From the NCBI GenBank assembly GCA_913060555.1, contig CAJXRS010000017.1:1-37551 (forward strand): a DNA stretch of 37,551 bases. Reading direction: 5' to 3'. This DNA comes from an uncultured Gammaproteobacteria bacterium. GTDB taxonomy: Bacteria; Pseudomonadota; Gammaproteobacteria; Pseudomonadales; Porticoccaceae. Each line of letters opens with the position of its first letter. Within the stretch, counting starts at the first letter, position 1. Shown here piece by piece: positions 27,201 to 36,558 of this stretch. Below the pieces are notes generated by a model that searched no databases, was not told the DNA's origin, and was given only the letters and a program-made list of their open reading frames with translations. A program made the position numbers and the translations under genes.

Positions 27201-28902
27201 GCAGGTTTTTCTCGGAGCCGATGGTGGTTTCCGTGGCGGTGACGATCTCCTCGCGGATACAGTCGATCGGCGGGTTGGTGACCTGGGCGAACAGCTGCTT
27301 GAAGTAATTGAACAGTGGCTGGGGTCGGTCGGACAGCACCGCCAGCGGCGTATCCGTACCCATGGAGCCGGTGGCCTCGACGCCATCGCGAGCCATGGGC
27401 AGCATCAGCATGCGCAATTCTTCGAAGGTATAGCCGAACGCATGCTGGCGCTGAAGCACGGTCTCGTGGTCCGGTTCGGGCAGATGGGGTGGCTCGGGCA
27501 GGTCGGCCATGCGGATCATGTGCTGGTCCAGCCATTGCCGATAGGGATGCTCGCCGGCCATCTTCGCCTTGATCTCGTCGTCGGCGACGATACGCCCCTC
27601 GGTGGTGTCGATGACGAACATGCGGCCCGGCTGCAGGCGGCCCTTGAGGATGACCTTCTCTGGCGGCACCTCCAGCACCCCGGCTTCGCTGGCCATGATC
27701 ACCAGGTCGTCCGAGGTGACGTAATAGCGCGCGGGGCGCAGGCCGTTGCGGTCCAGGGAGGCGCCGATCTGGGTGCCGTCGGTGAACACCACGGATGCGG
27801 GGCCGTCCCAGGGCTCCATCAGGCAGGAGTGGAACTCGTAAAAGGCCCTGAGCTCGTCGCTCATGGACTCATGATTGGTCCAGGGCTCGGGGATCATCAT
27901 CGCCATCGCATGCGCCAGCGGCCGTCCGGCGAGCACCAGCAGTTCGAGGCAGTTGTCGAAGATGGCCGAATCCGAGCCGCCGGCGTCGGTGACCGGAAAA
28001 GTCTTCTCCAGGTCCTCGCCGAACAGTGCGCTGGACATCATGGACTCGCGGGCGCGCATCCAGTTGATGTTGCCGCGCAGGGTGTTGATTTCGCCGTTGT
28101 GCGCCAGATAGCGGTACGGGTGCGAGCGGTCCCAGCTCGGGAAGGTGTTGGTGGAGAAGCGCGAATGCACCACCGCCAGCGCCGAGGTGAAGCGCGGGTG
28201 ATTGAGGTCGGGAAAATACTTTCCGACCTGTGCGGGCATCAGCATGCCCTTGTAAATACAAGTGCGGCAGGACAGCGAGGCGGCGTAGAAATAATGGCCC
28301 TCGGCAAAATCGCCGGAATGGTGGATCGCGTTTTCGGCACGCTTGCGGATCACATAGAGCTTGCGCTCGAAGGCCAGATCGTCGGCCAGCCCCGGACCGC
28401 GGGCCACGAACAGTTGCCGCATGAAGGGTTCGCTGGCGCGGGCGGTGGCGCCCAGCGAGCTGTTGTCGGTGGGCAGATCGCGCCAGCCCAGGACCTGTTG
28501 CCCCTCCTCGGCGACGATCTTCTCGATCAGGGCCTCACAGTCCCGGCGCTCGCTGACATCGGGCGGCAGCGACAGCATGCCGAGCCCGTACTGGCCGGGG
28601 GCGGGCAGCTCGATACCCAGATCGGCGGTGGCCGATTGCAGAAATTCGTGGGGAATCTGGGTCAGGATGCCGGCGCCGTCCCCGGTATTGGGCTCGGCGC
28701 CGCAGGCGCCGCGGTGGTCGAGATTCAGCAGAATTTCGAGACCCCCGCGGACGATGTCGTGGGAGCCTTTGCCCTTGATGTTGGCCAGGAAGCCGACGCC
28801 GCAGGCGTCGTGCTCGAAGGCCGGGTCATAGAGGCCTTGTCTGCCCGGCGGCTGCGTGCGAACATGCTTTGCGAGCTGATTTTCTGACTCGAATCTCTTC
28901 AT
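24268..28902 (-). CDS. gltB: Glutamate synthase (NADPH) large subunit GltB
   Basis: This 1544-residue enzyme hydrolyses glutamine and channels ammonia to 2-oxoglutarate. A propeptide of about 33 residues precedes Cys34 in HDACGVGF, the N-terminal nucleophile of the class II amidotransferase domain after cleavage. The central linker domain and the FMN synthase domain follow ([12 protein letters not shown] and [12 protein letters not shown]). The 3Fe-4S cysteines are in [12 protein letters not shown] with C-x5-C-x4-C spacing, and the C-terminal GXGXG beta-helix domain ends the protein ([21 protein letters not shown]). All expected parts are present. I chose the ATG at 28902; a GTG 9 bases upstream is also in frame. 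The 156-base gap to uppP should hold its promoter. No NtrC or Lrp site was recognised. Confidence 0.96.
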   Translation of the reverse strand: MKRFESENQLAKHVRTQPPGRQGLYDPAFEHDACGVGFLANIKGKGSHDIVRGGLEILLNLDHRGACGAEPNTGDGAGILTQIPHEFLQSATADLGIELPAPGQYGLGMLSLPPDVSERRDCEALIEKIVAEEGQQVLGWRDLPTDNSSLGATARASEPFMRQLFVARGPGLADDLAFERKLYVIRKRAENAIHHSGDFAEGHYFYAASLSCRTCIYKGMLMPAQVGKYFPDLNHPRFTSALAVVHSRFSTNTFPSWDRSHPYRYLAHNGEINTLRGNINWMRARESMMSSALFGEDLEKTFPVTDAGGSDSAIFDNCLELLVLAGRPLAHAMAMMIPEPWTNHESMSDELRAFYEFHSCLMEPWDGPASVVFTDGTQIGASLDRNGLRPARYYVTSDDLVIMASEAGVLEVPPEKVILKGRLQPGRMFVIDTTEGRIVADDEIKAKMAGEHPYRQWLDQHMIRMADLPEPPHLPEPDHETVLQRQHAFGYTFEELRMLMLPMARDGVEATGSMGTDTPLAVLSDRPQPLFNYFKQLFAQVTNPPIDCIREEIVTATETTIGSEKNLLVAQPESCHLIELKAPILTNEEMAKLRHIDQPGYSSVTLPILYPAGSGAEGLAAAMESLFAAADKAIADDINILILSDRGMDHGRAAIPSLLAVAGLHHHLIRTGARTRIGLVLESGEPREVHHFALLIGYGVGAVNPYLAFETLDDMIHEGMLVDIDHETACKNYVKAAVKGVVKVISKMGISTIQSYRGAQIFEAVGLDRSLVDQYFTWTPSRIGGADLATVAREAATRHRQAFPERPVETHTLEVGGEYQWRADGELHLFSPQTVHKLQRAVREGNYKVFKEYSTLVNEQLEKHYTLRGLLDFKPGKPIPIEEVEPAEQILQRFKSGAMSYGSISKEAHEALAIAMNRVGGKSNTGEGGEDVDRYTPDPNGDSRNSAIKQVASGRFGVTSHYLVNARELQIKMAQGAKPGEGGQLPGAKVYPWIAKTRHSTPGVGLISPPPHHDIYSIEDLAELIHDLKNANHHARISVKLVSEVGVGTIAAGVAKAHADVVLISGFDGGTGASPQTSIKHAGLPWELGLAETHQTLVLNDLRSRIAVETDGQLKTGRDVVIAALLGAEEFGFATAPLVSLGCIMMRVCHLNTCPVGVATQDPQLRARFTGDPAHVVNFMRFIAEEMRELMAELGFHSVAEMVGRVDRLEARRAVEHWKAKGLDFSDILYQPKAGPEIGRYCQIAQDHGLDKALDNTTLLELCKPALESGEPVRATVPIRNINRVVGTILGSEVTRRHGAEGLPDDTIHIHFQGSAGQSFGAFMPKGMTWELEGDTNDYLGKGLSGGRIIIYPPAGSPFVPEENIIAGNVALYGATSGEVFIRGMAGERFAVRNSGVTAVVEAVGDHGCEYMTGGTVVILGAAGRNFAAGMSGGVAYVLDEAGTFASRCNPQMVLLETFANDAEVERVRSLIQRHGELTGSQRAAEILERWADYARHFVKVIPKDYKRVLQALEKAQLQGLSGDDAINAAFEENAGDLARVGGG

Positions 28903-29058
28903 CCAATACACTCGAATTCATGCGATGGTTTGCGCGGCTTCAATGGCCGCCATCAAACCCGGGGTGGCGATTTTTCCTAATCCCGCTCTGAACTGCAAGG
29001 GTTGCAATCGGGAAATATCCGCGGCTCGCCGTTGGCGCGGCCTCTTGGCAGCACTGTT

Positions 29059-29886
29059 TCAGCCTGTGGGCCGCCAGTCGATCCAGCCCAGTTGCCCGGT
29101 CGCCAGCACCAGTGCACCGAAGCCGATCCGGTACCAGGCCAGCAGAGAGAAGTCGTGCACCGCAATGTAGCGCAGCAGCCAGCGCACGCTCAGGAATGCG
29201 CCCAGAAAGGCGGCGGCGAAGCCAGCCACCCACATTCCCCAGTCACTGCCGTTGATCAGGTCGTCCTCGAACAGCAGCTCGTACAGGGTGGCGGCACCCA
29301 GGGTGGGGATGGCCAGAAAGAAGGAAAACTCGGTGGCGGCGCGGCGTGACAAGCCGAACACCAGGCCGCCGACGATGGTGGCGCCGGCCCGCGAGGTGCC
29401 CGGAATCAGCGCCAATACCTGGGCGAGGCCGATTTTCAGCGCGTCTGCCGCGGACATCTCCTCGACACTGGTGACCCGGATGCGGTGTTCGCGGCGCTCT
29501 GCCCAGAGCATGACGGCGCCGCCGGCGATAAAGGCGGAAGCCACTGTCGTGGCGTTGAACAGCTGCGCCTTGATGGCATCGGCGAACAGCAAGCCGACCA
29601 CCGCCATGGGCACGAAGGCGATCAGCAGATTGAGGACAAATCGCTGTGCCGCCCTGTCATGGGGCAGATTGGCCGCCACGGAGAGGATGCGCTGGCGATA
29701 TTCCCAACAAAGTGCCAGCAGGGCACCGGATTGGATCACGATGGCGAACAGCTTGCCGCGCTCGTCGTTGAACCCCAGGAGCTCGCCGGCCAGGATCAGA
29801 TGTCCGGTCGAGGAAATCGGCAGGAATTCGGTGAAGCCCTCGACCAGGCCCAGAATCACGGCTTTGAGGATCAGCGCGAGGTCCAA
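29059..29886 (-). CDS. uppP: Undecaprenyl-diphosphatase UppP (BacA)
   Basis: This 275-residue inner-membrane enzyme dephosphorylates undecaprenyl diphosphate, recycling the lipid carrier for peptidoglycan and related polymers. Overproduction of family members gives bacitracin resistance. The two family signatures are clear: [15 protein letters not shown] near residue 16 and [14 protein letters not shown] near 160, each with its conserved Glu, Ser or Arg. About seven or eight membrane helices are visible. The start is TTG at 29886, supported by GGAG 5 bases upstream and by family length. It stands alone, 30 bases after a decayed gene. Confidence 0.95.
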   Translation of the reverse strand: MDLALILKAVILGLVEGFTEFLPISSTGHLILAGELLGFNDERGKLFAIVIQSGALLALCWEYRQRILSVAANLPHDRAAQRFVLNLLIAFVPMAVVGLLFADAIKAQLFNATTVASAFIAGGAVMLWAERREHRIRVTSVEEMSAADALKIGLAQVLALIPGTSRAGATIVGGLVFGLSRRAATEFSFFLAIPTLGAATLYELLFEDDLINGSDWGMWVAGFAAAFLGAFLSVRWLLRYIAVHDFSLLAWYRIGFGALVLATGQLGWIDWRPTG

Positions 29887-29916
29887 GTGCGCTCCGGAGC
29901 TGGGCTGGGGGCGGGA

Positions 29917-30315
29917 TTATACGCGCCGTGCGTTCAGTTGCGGGCCACCGGGGTGGCGGTGCCCGCGCAGTTCAGCAAGGCCGAGCGCTGCAGCCATTGC
30001 GGATCCGGATAATAAACGAAGAGATACTGGTGATCCCTGATGCTGTCGATCAACGGCCGGATCGCGCCGGGCGATTTTCTCGGCAGTCACCGATGGCACC
30101 AGTTCGTAGGTCTGATCGAATCTGACCACCGCCAGGACACCGCTGATGACCTGCGCGCGCTGCGCCTTGTGCTGCTGGGCCAGACGCGCCTGCTCGGTCG
30201 CTGCGTCGGGCGTGTTGCAGCGCTGTGCCTGACGCTTTTCCTTGGTCGCTTTCATGATCTGGCGGGGCTTGACCAGGCCCGCTTTAAGCAACTGGTCTTG
30301 CAGGGGATTGGCCAT
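29917..30315 (-). pseudogene. Decayed DUF2058 (YaiL-like) gene
   Basis: The reading frame gives 132 residues. Residues 1-15 (MANPLQDQLLKAGLV) are nearly the family start. Residues about 55-85 (SGVLAVVRFDQTYELVPS and then AEKIARRDP) match a segment that in the 179-residue E. coli YaiL lies beyond residue 110. About 60-70 residues between these parts are missing. After RRDP this frame runs into unusual sequence. The next frame instead gives IRPLIDSIRDHQYLFVYYP through to a stop at 29934 and looks more protein-like, suggesting a single-base frameshift near 30065. The family is associated with the nucleoid or ribosome and has no defined reaction. It may be a short but real variant if the shift is a sequencing error. 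The start ATG at 30315 follows GGGG. Confidence 0.6.
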
Positions 30316-30476
30316 GGTCGTCACGCCCTGTGGATGAAGTGATCCGGCAACCCGGGCGCACTGCCGGCTGAACAGACCGCGACGCGGGATGCCCTCATGA
30401 GCGGCGCATAGTGCCCATTTGCGCAGCCCATGGGTAGGGGAGGACGGGTTCCATCAGTGGCGGGCCGGCGGATGCT

Positions 30477-32102
30477 TCAACTTGGCTGATGGGTCGGGTC
30501 GTCGTCGGCCAGCGCCGGTGCCTGGGCCGGTGCTTGCGGCTCCGTCTGCGCCTGGCGTGCCTGTGCCAGGCGCAATCCGGCCTTGACCAGGGCGCGTGCC
30601 AGGTGGTGCGCGCCGTGGATGTGGTCGAGCCAGGCTAGGATCTGGCGCGCGGAACTGGCGCCGGTCTCTTGCAGGCGCAGCGCGGCCAGGCGCGCCTGCT
30701 GATAGCTCTGGCGTAACTGCGTCAGCGCCGCTTCCCGTGGTTTCGGACCGGTGACGACGGTCTGCGCCTCGGCCAGGAAGGCCGCGATTGCGGTGGGAGC
30801 GGCGCCACCCCCGAGATCCGGGGCGGCCAGCGCTTCGGCGAGTTGCGCCGCGTCGCGCAGCGAACGCGTCACCCAGGGCACCAGAGCCAGCGCCGGTTGC
30901 AGGGAGTCGGGCACCCCGCCGCGTGCCAGCTGATCGGTGAAATCCAGCACTGCGTCGAGGCGAAGACGCAGTGCCTGAAGTTCCGGCCCCCGGTCGGCGC
31001 TCGGCTGAGACAGGGCCGCGCCCGCCACTTGGCGGGCCAGACACTCGATATCTTCCAGCTCGGAGAGCAGTGCGTCCGCCGCCAGGCTGGGGGTCGCCAG
31101 CACGGTGTGATCCAGATATCTGGGCGCCTGCAGGGCTTCCTCCCGGGTCTGGTAGCAGCGGCGCAGCAGTCGCACCAGGCGCGGCGTCAGCGGCAGCATG
31201 AGGAGGACGCCGAGCAGATTGAACAGGGTGTGAAACAGCGCCAGCAGGGTGCCGGCGCCTTCGCCCAGCTCCAGCCAGGAGCGCAGCCACTGGATCACCG
31301 CCAGCAGCGCCGGCAGGAGCATCAGGGCGACCACGGCGGTCACCGCGTTGAAGGCGACGTGGCCCAGCGCCACCCGCCGCGCATTGGCGGTGGCCCCGAT
31401 GGTGCCGAGCAGTGCGGTGGAGGTGGTGCCCAGATTGGCGCCGATCACTGCGGCGGCGGCCAGTTCGAGCGCCAGGCTCTCCGTCATGGCGGCGCTGATC
31501 AGGATTGCAATGGCGGCGCTGGATGATTGGCTGATCAGGGTGAGCAATACGCCCACGCCGACGTAGGCCAGGGTCCGCACCAAGGGGAGGCCGTGCTCGC
31601 CGAGGCGGATCTCGGGGACGCCGGCGAAGCCGGCCTGGAGCGCATCGATGCCCAGAAAAAACAGCCCGAAGCCGGCCAGCGCCAGGCCGAACTGGCCGCG
31701 GCGGCGCGCAACCCCCGTCAGCTGCAACGCCATGCCGACGCCGATCAGGGGCAGGGCGACGGCCTGGATGTCGAACTTGAAGCCGGTCAGCGCCACCAGC
31801 CAACCGGTCATGGTGGTGCCGAGATTGCTGCCGTAGGTGACCGTGATGGCGCGCTCCAGGCTGAGCATGCGCGCGTTGACAAAGCCCAGGGTGGCGACCG
31901 TGACCGCGCTCGAGGACTGCACCACGGCGGTGATCAGGGCGCCGGTGCCGATGCCGCGCAGCGGTGTGCGCGTCCAGTTGGCGAGGATTCCTTCCAGGGC
32001 GCGGCCGGCGGCGAGTCGCAGGCCATCGGTCATCAGGCGCATGCCCAGCAGCAGCAGGCCGATGCCGCCAATCAATACCAGTGCCGCGTGCAGGGAAATC
32101 AA
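30477..32102 (-). CDS. Na/Pi-cotransporter-family membrane protein with PhoU-like tail
   Basis: This 541-residue protein is of the NptA/YjbB type. The duplicated Na/Pi cotransporter repeats each contain the QSSSA motif (near residues 62 and 190) and a GSNLGTT or GANLGTT motif (near 90 and 219). About eight to ten membrane helices are visible up to residue 310. The remaining 230 residues are soluble and helical, like the PhoU-like tail common in this family. YjbB exports phosphate, so efflux is as likely as uptake. The start is TTG at 32102, preceded by AGGAAGG at a proper distance. It is divergent from the MFS gene across a 148-base gap. No Pho box was recognised. Confidence 0.9.
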   Translation of the reverse strand: MISLHAALVLIGGIGLLLLGMRLMTDGLRLAAGRALEGILANWTRTPLRGIGTGALITAVVQSSSAVTVATLGFVNARMLSLERAITVTYGSNLGTTMTGWLVALTGFKFDIQAVALPLIGVGMALQLTGVARRRGQFGLALAGFGLFFLGIDALQAGFAGVPEIRLGEHGLPLVRTLAYVGVGVLLTLISQSSSAAIAILISAAMTESLALELAAAAVIGANLGTTSTALLGTIGATANARRVALGHVAFNAVTAVVALMLLPALLAVIQWLRSWLELGEGAGTLLALFHTLFNLLGVLLMLPLTPRLVRLLRRCYQTREEALQAPRYLDHTVLATPSLAADALLSELEDIECLARQVAGAALSQPSADRGPELQALRLRLDAVLDFTDQLARGGVPDSLQPALALVPWVTRSLRDAAQLAEALAAPDLGGGAAPTAIAAFLAEAQTVVTGPKPREAALTQLRQSYQQARLAALRLQETGASSARQILAWLDHIHGAHHLARALVKAGLRLAQARQAQTEPQAPAQAPALADDDPTHQPS

Positions 32103-32250
32103 CCAGCGCCTTCCTCGAGTATGCCGCTCCCGCCGGTCGGGGCGGGGACATTATGGTCGCCCCCGGCAGGCCGCACCAGTCGCGTCGGACCGGCCGCAGC
32201 GAGGCTGAATCCATCTACAATGCGCGCCTTTCGGTGAGCCTGTAGCCTCG

Positions 32251-33510
32251 ATGATCTCTCGATTGTTCACGATCAGCGCGCTGCTCCTGGGCATTGCCCT
32301 GCTGCTGCTCGGCAACGGCCTGCTGACCACGCTGATCGTCCTGCGCGGCAGCGCAGCGGGATTGGGTGACGGCACCCTGGGGTTGATTTCCTCCGCCTAC
32401 TTCGCGGGCTTCCTGATCGGTATCTATCTGGCGCCGCGCTTGGTGCGGCGCATCGGCCACATTCGCGCCTTCGCCTTCTGCGCCGCACTGCTTGCTGCCT
32501 GTGGCCTGAGCTATGGCCTGTGGGTGCAGCCGGCGGCCTGGCTGGGCTTGCGAGTGATCAGCGGAATCGGTCTGGCGACCCTGTACGCGGTGGTCGAGAG
32601 CTGGCTGAACTATCAGGCGCTGGAGCGTGAGCGCGGGAGCATCTTTTCTATTTACATGGTGATCAACCTGGGTGCGCTGGCTGCCGCCCAGCAGTTGCTG
32701 CGCCTGGCCTCGCCCCTTGACTACACTCTGTTCGCGGTCGCCGCGATCTTCATCTCCCTGGCGCTGATGCCGGTGACCTGGACGCGCCTGCCGCAGCCGC
32801 AGATTTCCACCACCGAACTGATGGAATTTGGCGTCGTCTGGCGCGCGGCGCCGCTGGCGGTCGCCGGGATTCTCGCCGCCGGCCTGGTAATGGGCGCCTT
32901 CTGGGGCCTGGGACCACTGTACGCGCGCAAGCTCGGCTTCGAGCGCGACGCCATCGCCGCCTACATGAGTTTCTCGATCCTGGGCGGCGCACTGCTGCAA
33001 TGGCCGCTGGGCTATCTCTCGGATCGAAGCGACCGCCGCTGGATGCTCACTGCGGCAGCCGCCTGTGCGGCCGTCGGCGCCGCCCTGCTCGCCCTGACGC
33101 CGCAGTTGCTGCCGGGCAGCAGAGCGGCGCTCTACGCGAGCGCTGCCTTCTATGCGGGCTTTTCTTTCAGTCTCTATTCGCTTTCCATCACCCATCTGAT
33201 CGACCGCATCACCCATGAGCAGATGATGGCGGGTACGAGCACGCTGCTGCTGGTGTACGGGGTCGGCGCCACACTGGGGCCGGCCCTGGCCGGCGCCGCC
33301 ATGGCGGTTGCCGGCAACTGGGCCCTGCCCGCTTTCTATCTGCTCGTGACCGCTGCATTGGCGATGTTCTGCCTGGGTCAGCTGCGGCGCCGGCCCGAGC
33401 AACCCGTGATCGAGGATCCCGGCCACTTCGTGCCCATGGTGCGAACTGGCACCTTAGTGCTCGAACTGCACCCGGATACCGGCGAGAGCGAGAGCGCGAC
33501 GGCGCCCTGA
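32251..33510 (+). CDS. MFS transporter, YcaD-like
   Basis: This 419-residue inner-membrane protein has about 12 helices. The opening LLGIALLLLGNGLLTTLIVLR, the GTLGLISSAYFAGFLIG stretch and VESWLNYQA near residue 120 are typical of the YcaD-like group of major facilitators. The conserved loop between helices 8 and 9 reads GYLSDRSDRRWML. A 35-residue cytosolic tail follows the last helix. The substrate is unknown. The gene is monocistronic and convergent with the acetyltransferase gene, 8 bases away. The ribosome site before the ATG is weak. Confidence 0.87.
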   Translation: MISRLFTISALLLGIALLLLGNGLLTTLIVLRGSAAGLGDGTLGLISSAYFAGFLIGIYLAPRLVRRIGHIRAFAFCAALLAACGLSYGLWVQPAAWLGLRVISGIGLATLYAVVESWLNYQALERERGSIFSIYMVINLGALAAAQQLLRLASPLDYTLFAVAAIFISLALMPVTWTRLPQPQISTTELMEFGVVWRAAPLAVAGILAAGLVMGAFWGLGPLYARKLGFERDAIAAYMSFSILGGALLQWPLGYLSDRSDRRWMLTAAAACAAVGAALLALTPQLLPGSRAALYASAAFYAGFSFSLYSLSITHLIDRITHEQMMAGTSTLLLVYGVGATLGPALAGAAMAVAGNWALPAFYLLVTAALAMFCLGQLRRRPEQPVIEDPGHFVPMVRTGTLVLELHPDTGESESATAP

Positions 33511-33518
33511 GCCGGCGC

Positions 33519-33971
33519 TCAGTGATCCAAGGGCAGCGTCATCCGCAGTCCGGCGCCGCCGTCCTCGTAATAGTCGGCAAGCGGGTTTGCGACCCGGAAG
33601 CCGAGTTTTTCGTATAGCCTTTGCGCCGCGACATTATCCGCCCGCACTTCCAGGCCGAGTTGTCGGCAGCCGCGCCGGCGCGCCTCGGTGGCCAGCGCGG
33701 TGATCAGGGCGCTGGCCAGGCCCTGGCCGCGGGCCGTTTCGGCGACCGCGATGGTATAGAGCCGCGCGCGGCGGGAATTGACCCGGTAGAGCACTACGCC
33801 ATAGCCCAGCAGGCCATGCTCCGCCCGGGCGACCAGAAAGGTCGCTCGCGCCTGCCGCAACAGGTAGCGGAACTGGCGGTGGTTGAAGCGGTCGGTCGCG
33901 AAGGCGCTCTCTTCCAGTGCCAGGATTGCCGGCAGATCGGCAGGGGTGGCGGCCCGCAGCCGGGGCTTCAC
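33519..33971 (-). CDS. GNAT acetyltransferase, RimI-like
   Basis: This 150-residue cytosolic enzyme transfers an acetyl group from acetyl-CoA to an amine. The GNAT fold is evident: LRAATPADLPAILALEESAF at the start, the acetyl-CoA loop ARGQGLASALI (near residue 85) and NVAAQRLYEKLGF (near 113). The start is GTG, overlapping the stop of the RimK-like ligase as GTGA, so the two are translationally coupled and probably act together. In some bacteria the partner acetyltransferase is fused to a C39-like peptidase. That part is absent here. The substrate is unknown. Confidence 0.88.
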   Translation of the reverse strand: MKPRLRAATPADLPAILALEESAFATDRFNHRQFRYLLRQARATFLVARAEHGLLGYGVVLYRVNSRRARLYTIAVAETARGQGLASALITALATEARRRGCRQLGLEVRADNVAAQRLYEKLGFRVANPLADYYEDGGAGLRMTLPLDH

Positions 33972-35449
33972 GACGCCGAGCGCTGCCGGGCGCGGGTTTC
34001 CAGGCGGCGCTCGAATTCGGCCATCAGGGTACGGTAGAGTTCCTCGCCGAGCAGGGCGTCCTCGACGCCGCGATCGATGCTGGGATTGTCGTTGACCTCG
34101 ATCACCACCGGACCCTCCGGGGTCTCCTTGAGGTCCACTCCGTAGAGGCCGTTGCCGATCAGACCGCAGGCGCGCAAGGCGGTGCGGATCACCTGCGCCG
34201 GCACCCGATGCACGGCCACGGGCTCGAAGCCGCCGGCGCGAGTGCCGGACGACCCGTGGTCGTAGATCTGCCAGTGGCCCTTGGCCATGAAATACTTGCA
34301 GGCGTAGATGGCGCGGCCGCCGAGCACCCCGATGCGCCAGTCGAACTCGGTGGGCATGAACTCCTGCGCCAGCACCACCGCCGACTGTGCCAACAGGCGC
34401 TGCGCGGCGGCGATATAGGACGCCTCAGCATCCACCTTCTCGACGCCCACGGAAAAGGCGCCGTCGGGAATCTTCAGCACCAGCGGGGTACCCAGCTGCT
34501 CGCGCAGCTCCGCGAAGGTCGGCACGTCATCGCCGAACAGCATCTGCGCCCTGGGCACCCGTACCCTGTTGGCATTCAACAGTTCGTGGAGGAATACCTT
34601 GTTGGTGCAGCGGATGATCGAGTCGGGGTCGTCGATCACCGGCATGCCGGCGCGCGCCGCACGCTGCGCGAAGCGCAGGGTGGGGTGGTTGATGGCGGTG
34701 GTCTGGCGGAGGAACAGGGCGTCGTACTCGAGCAGTCGGGGTTCGTCATCGAGGGTGATCAGATCGGCGTCGATACCCAGCAGGCGGGCGTGCTTGATGA
34801 ACAGCTGCAGCGCGCCCTTGTTGCTCGGCGGAAGTCTTTCTTCAGGATCGACCAGGATGGCGAGATCGTAGCGCGCGGCCCGCTCGCGGCGCGGCTGGCG
34901 CCAGAGCTTCTTGCTGAAGCCATCGAGCGCGGCGGCGAATTCGTCCTGGCCGGCGTCGTCCAGTTCCGACAGCGACATCAGCCGCAGGCTGGCGATGGAC
35001 CACTGGGTGCCGCGTTCGAAGGTGACCTCCAGCAATGGCGCCGGATAGAGCTCGAACAGCTTCTTGGCGAGCTTCTCCAGGGGCCCGATGGGCGTGTGCC
35101 CGAAGCAGATGCGCAGTCGGAAGCGGGGTTCTCCCGGAGCGACCCGGTTGCCCAGATATTGGCGCATGCGCCTGAGCAGTTCGTCGCTGAGCTTGATCGC
35201 GGCGCCGGCGGCAAGCTCGTTGAGGGTGCGTACCGCAGGCAGCACCTTCTGACCCCGTGCTTCGGCGAGCAGCGAGCAGTAATAGCCCTGGCTGCGATAG
35301 CTGCAATCGCCGCAGAAGTTGTACACCTGGATGCCGGCGGCGCGATACTCGGGGCCGGTCAGGTAGTCCTTGCTGGAGATGACTTCTTCGGCGCTGTGGT
35401 AGGGCGCCCAGATGTCCGGGCTGTCGACCACGATATAGAGCTTCGACAA
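33968..35449 (-). CDS. RimK-like ATP-grasp ligase with RLAN N-terminal domain
   Basis: This 493-residue protein has an N-terminal RLAN domain (about residues 1-150, with a Cys-rich NFCGDCSYRSQGYYCSLL near 42). A linker follows, then a RimK-type ATP-grasp domain (about 290-480) with TNKVFLHELL, PLVLKIPDGAFSVGV, AQEFMPTEFDWRIGVL and the metal-binding VIEVNDNPSID. ATP-grasp ligases of this class join an amino acid or amine to a carboxylate through an acyl-phosphate. The target here is unknown and may be a protein tail or a small peptide. The start was set at TTG 35449, with AGGG 7 bases upstream and SKLYIVVDSPDIW as the family-like beginning. The longer open frame adds 41 unlikely residues. The gene overlaps the GNAT gene by 4 bases. 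Confidence 0.88.
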   Translation of the reverse strand: MSKLYIVVDSPDIWAPYHSAEEVISSKDYLTGPEYRAAGIQVYNFCGDCSYRSQGYYCSLLAEARGQKVLPAVRTLNELAAGAAIKLSDELLRRMRQYLGNRVAPGEPRFRLRICFGHTPIGPLEKLAKKLFELYPAPLLEVTFERGTQWSIASLRLMSLSELDDAGQDEFAAALDGFSKKLWRQPRRERAARYDLAILVDPEERLPPSNKGALQLFIKHARLLGIDADLITLDDEPRLLEYDALFLRQTTAINHPTLRFAQRAARAGMPVIDDPDSIIRCTNKVFLHELLNANRVRVPRAQMLFGDDVPTFAELREQLGTPLVLKIPDGAFSVGVEKVDAEASYIAAAQRLLAQSAVVLAQEFMPTEFDWRIGVLGGRAIYACKYFMAKGHWQIYDHGSSGTRAGGFEPVAVHRVPAQVIRTALRACGLIGNGLYGVDLKETPEGPVVIEVNDNPSIDRGVEDALLGEELYRTLMAEFERRLETRARQRSAS

Positions 35450-35514
35450 GGAGATGCCCTGCGTGTCGGTGGGGGGGTAGCCGGAAGAACGGGAGTCGTG
35501 CCTTCGGCGGGCGT

Positions 35515-36435
35515 CTAGTTTCGCGCATCGCCCGGGTGCCGCGATAGTCCCGGGGCGACGTTGTCGCGGCACAGCGCGAGCCAGCGCTCGATGCCGGGGC
35601 TGACGAACTTGCGGCGGTGCAACACGAAGTAGAAGTGGCGGCGCAGGTCGCGGCGCGGGATGTCCAGCGCCACCAGGCTGCCCCGCTGAAAGGCGTCGCG
35701 CAGGGTGATGCGCGACAGGCAGCCGATGCCGAGGCCGGCTTCCACCGCGCGCTTGATGGCCTCGGTGTGCTCCAGCTCGAGCAGGACGTTGAGTTGTGGC
35801 AGCAGCCCGTGCAGCGCGCGATCGAAGGTCTGCCGGGTACCGGAGCCGGGCTCGCGCAGGATCCAGGTGGCGGCCAGCAGGTCGTCGTCATTGAGGCGAT
35901 AGCGCTTGGCGAGCGGATGGTCCGGCGCGCAGAAGGCGATGAGTTCATCCTCGCGCCAGGGCGTGATGGCGAGTTCGGGATGACTGAGCTCGCCTTCGAT
36001 CAAGCCCACATCCAGCTCGAATCCGGCTACCTGCGCGGCGATCCGCGCGGTGTTCGCCACCCTGAGTGCCACCCGCGCGCCCGGCTGGTCATTCATGTAT
36101 CTGGCGATCAGGCCCACCGCCAGGTAGTTGCCGATGGTCAGGGTGGCCCCCACTTTCAAGGCGCAGGTCTCGCCCTGCCCGGCGAAGCCGGTTTCCAGGG
36201 TCTGCGCCTGCTCCAGGAGCGCCAGCGCCCGGGGGCGCAGTGCGTGCCCGAGTTCGTTGAGGCGCAACCTCTTGCCGGCGCGGTCGAACAGCTGGATGCC
36301 GAATTGGCGTTCCAGATCGCGCAGCGCTCCGCTGGCCGCGGACTGCGACATGGCGAGGCTGTCGGCCGCGCGAGTGATGTTTTCGTGATGGGCGGTGGCG
36401 AGGAAGACCTCGAGCTGGCGCAGGGTGAAGCGCAT
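35515..36435 (-). CDS. finR: LysR-family regulator, FinR-like
   Basis: This 306-residue transcription factor has an N-terminal winged helix (LRQLEVFLATAHHENITRAA, MSQSAASGALRDLERQFG, LFDRAGKRL) and a C-terminal periplasmic-binding-like effector domain from about residue 90. It is divergent from fpr. In Pseudomonas and Azotobacter a LysR protein, FinR, is divergent from fpr and activates it under superoxide or redox stress. The sequence and arrangement agree, so the name is reasonable but rests mainly on synteny. The ATG at 36435 is the only good start. The AT-rich 123-base gap holds the shared control region. Confidence 0.85.
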   Translation of the reverse strand: MRFTLRQLEVFLATAHHENITRAADSLAMSQSAASGALRDLERQFGIQLFDRAGKRLRLNELGHALRPRALALLEQAQTLETGFAGQGETCALKVGATLTIGNYLAVGLIARYMNDQPGARVALRVANTARIAAQVAGFELDVGLIEGELSHPELAITPWREDELIAFCAPDHPLAKRYRLNDDDLLAATWILREPGSGTRQTFDRALHGLLPQLNVLLELEHTEAIKRAVEAGLGIGCLSRITLRDAFQRGSLVALDIPRRDLRRHFYFVLHRRKFVSPGIERWLALCRDNVAPGLSRHPGDARN

Positions 36436-36436
36436 T

Positions 36437-36521
36437 ATTGCGAAAACCGATTAACGATATGTGAATTAACCATTTTACCGATAGCGTGCGGCAGCGTTAT
36501 GGTACTCACAATAATCGTCCA
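36437..36521. promoter_or_regulatory. Shared finR-fpr control region
   Basis: The segment 36442-36480 is AT-rich in a GC-rich neighbourhood and contains two TTAA boxes (36451-36454 and 36465-36468), as in a LysR operator. A possible fpr promoter is TTACCG at 36475-36480, a 17-base spacer and TATGGT. Both elements are only partial matches. LysR control of both genes is inferred. Confidence 0.4.
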
Positions 36522-36558
36522 GACATCCGCTTTCGGGAGTTGCCGGGAGACGACACCT

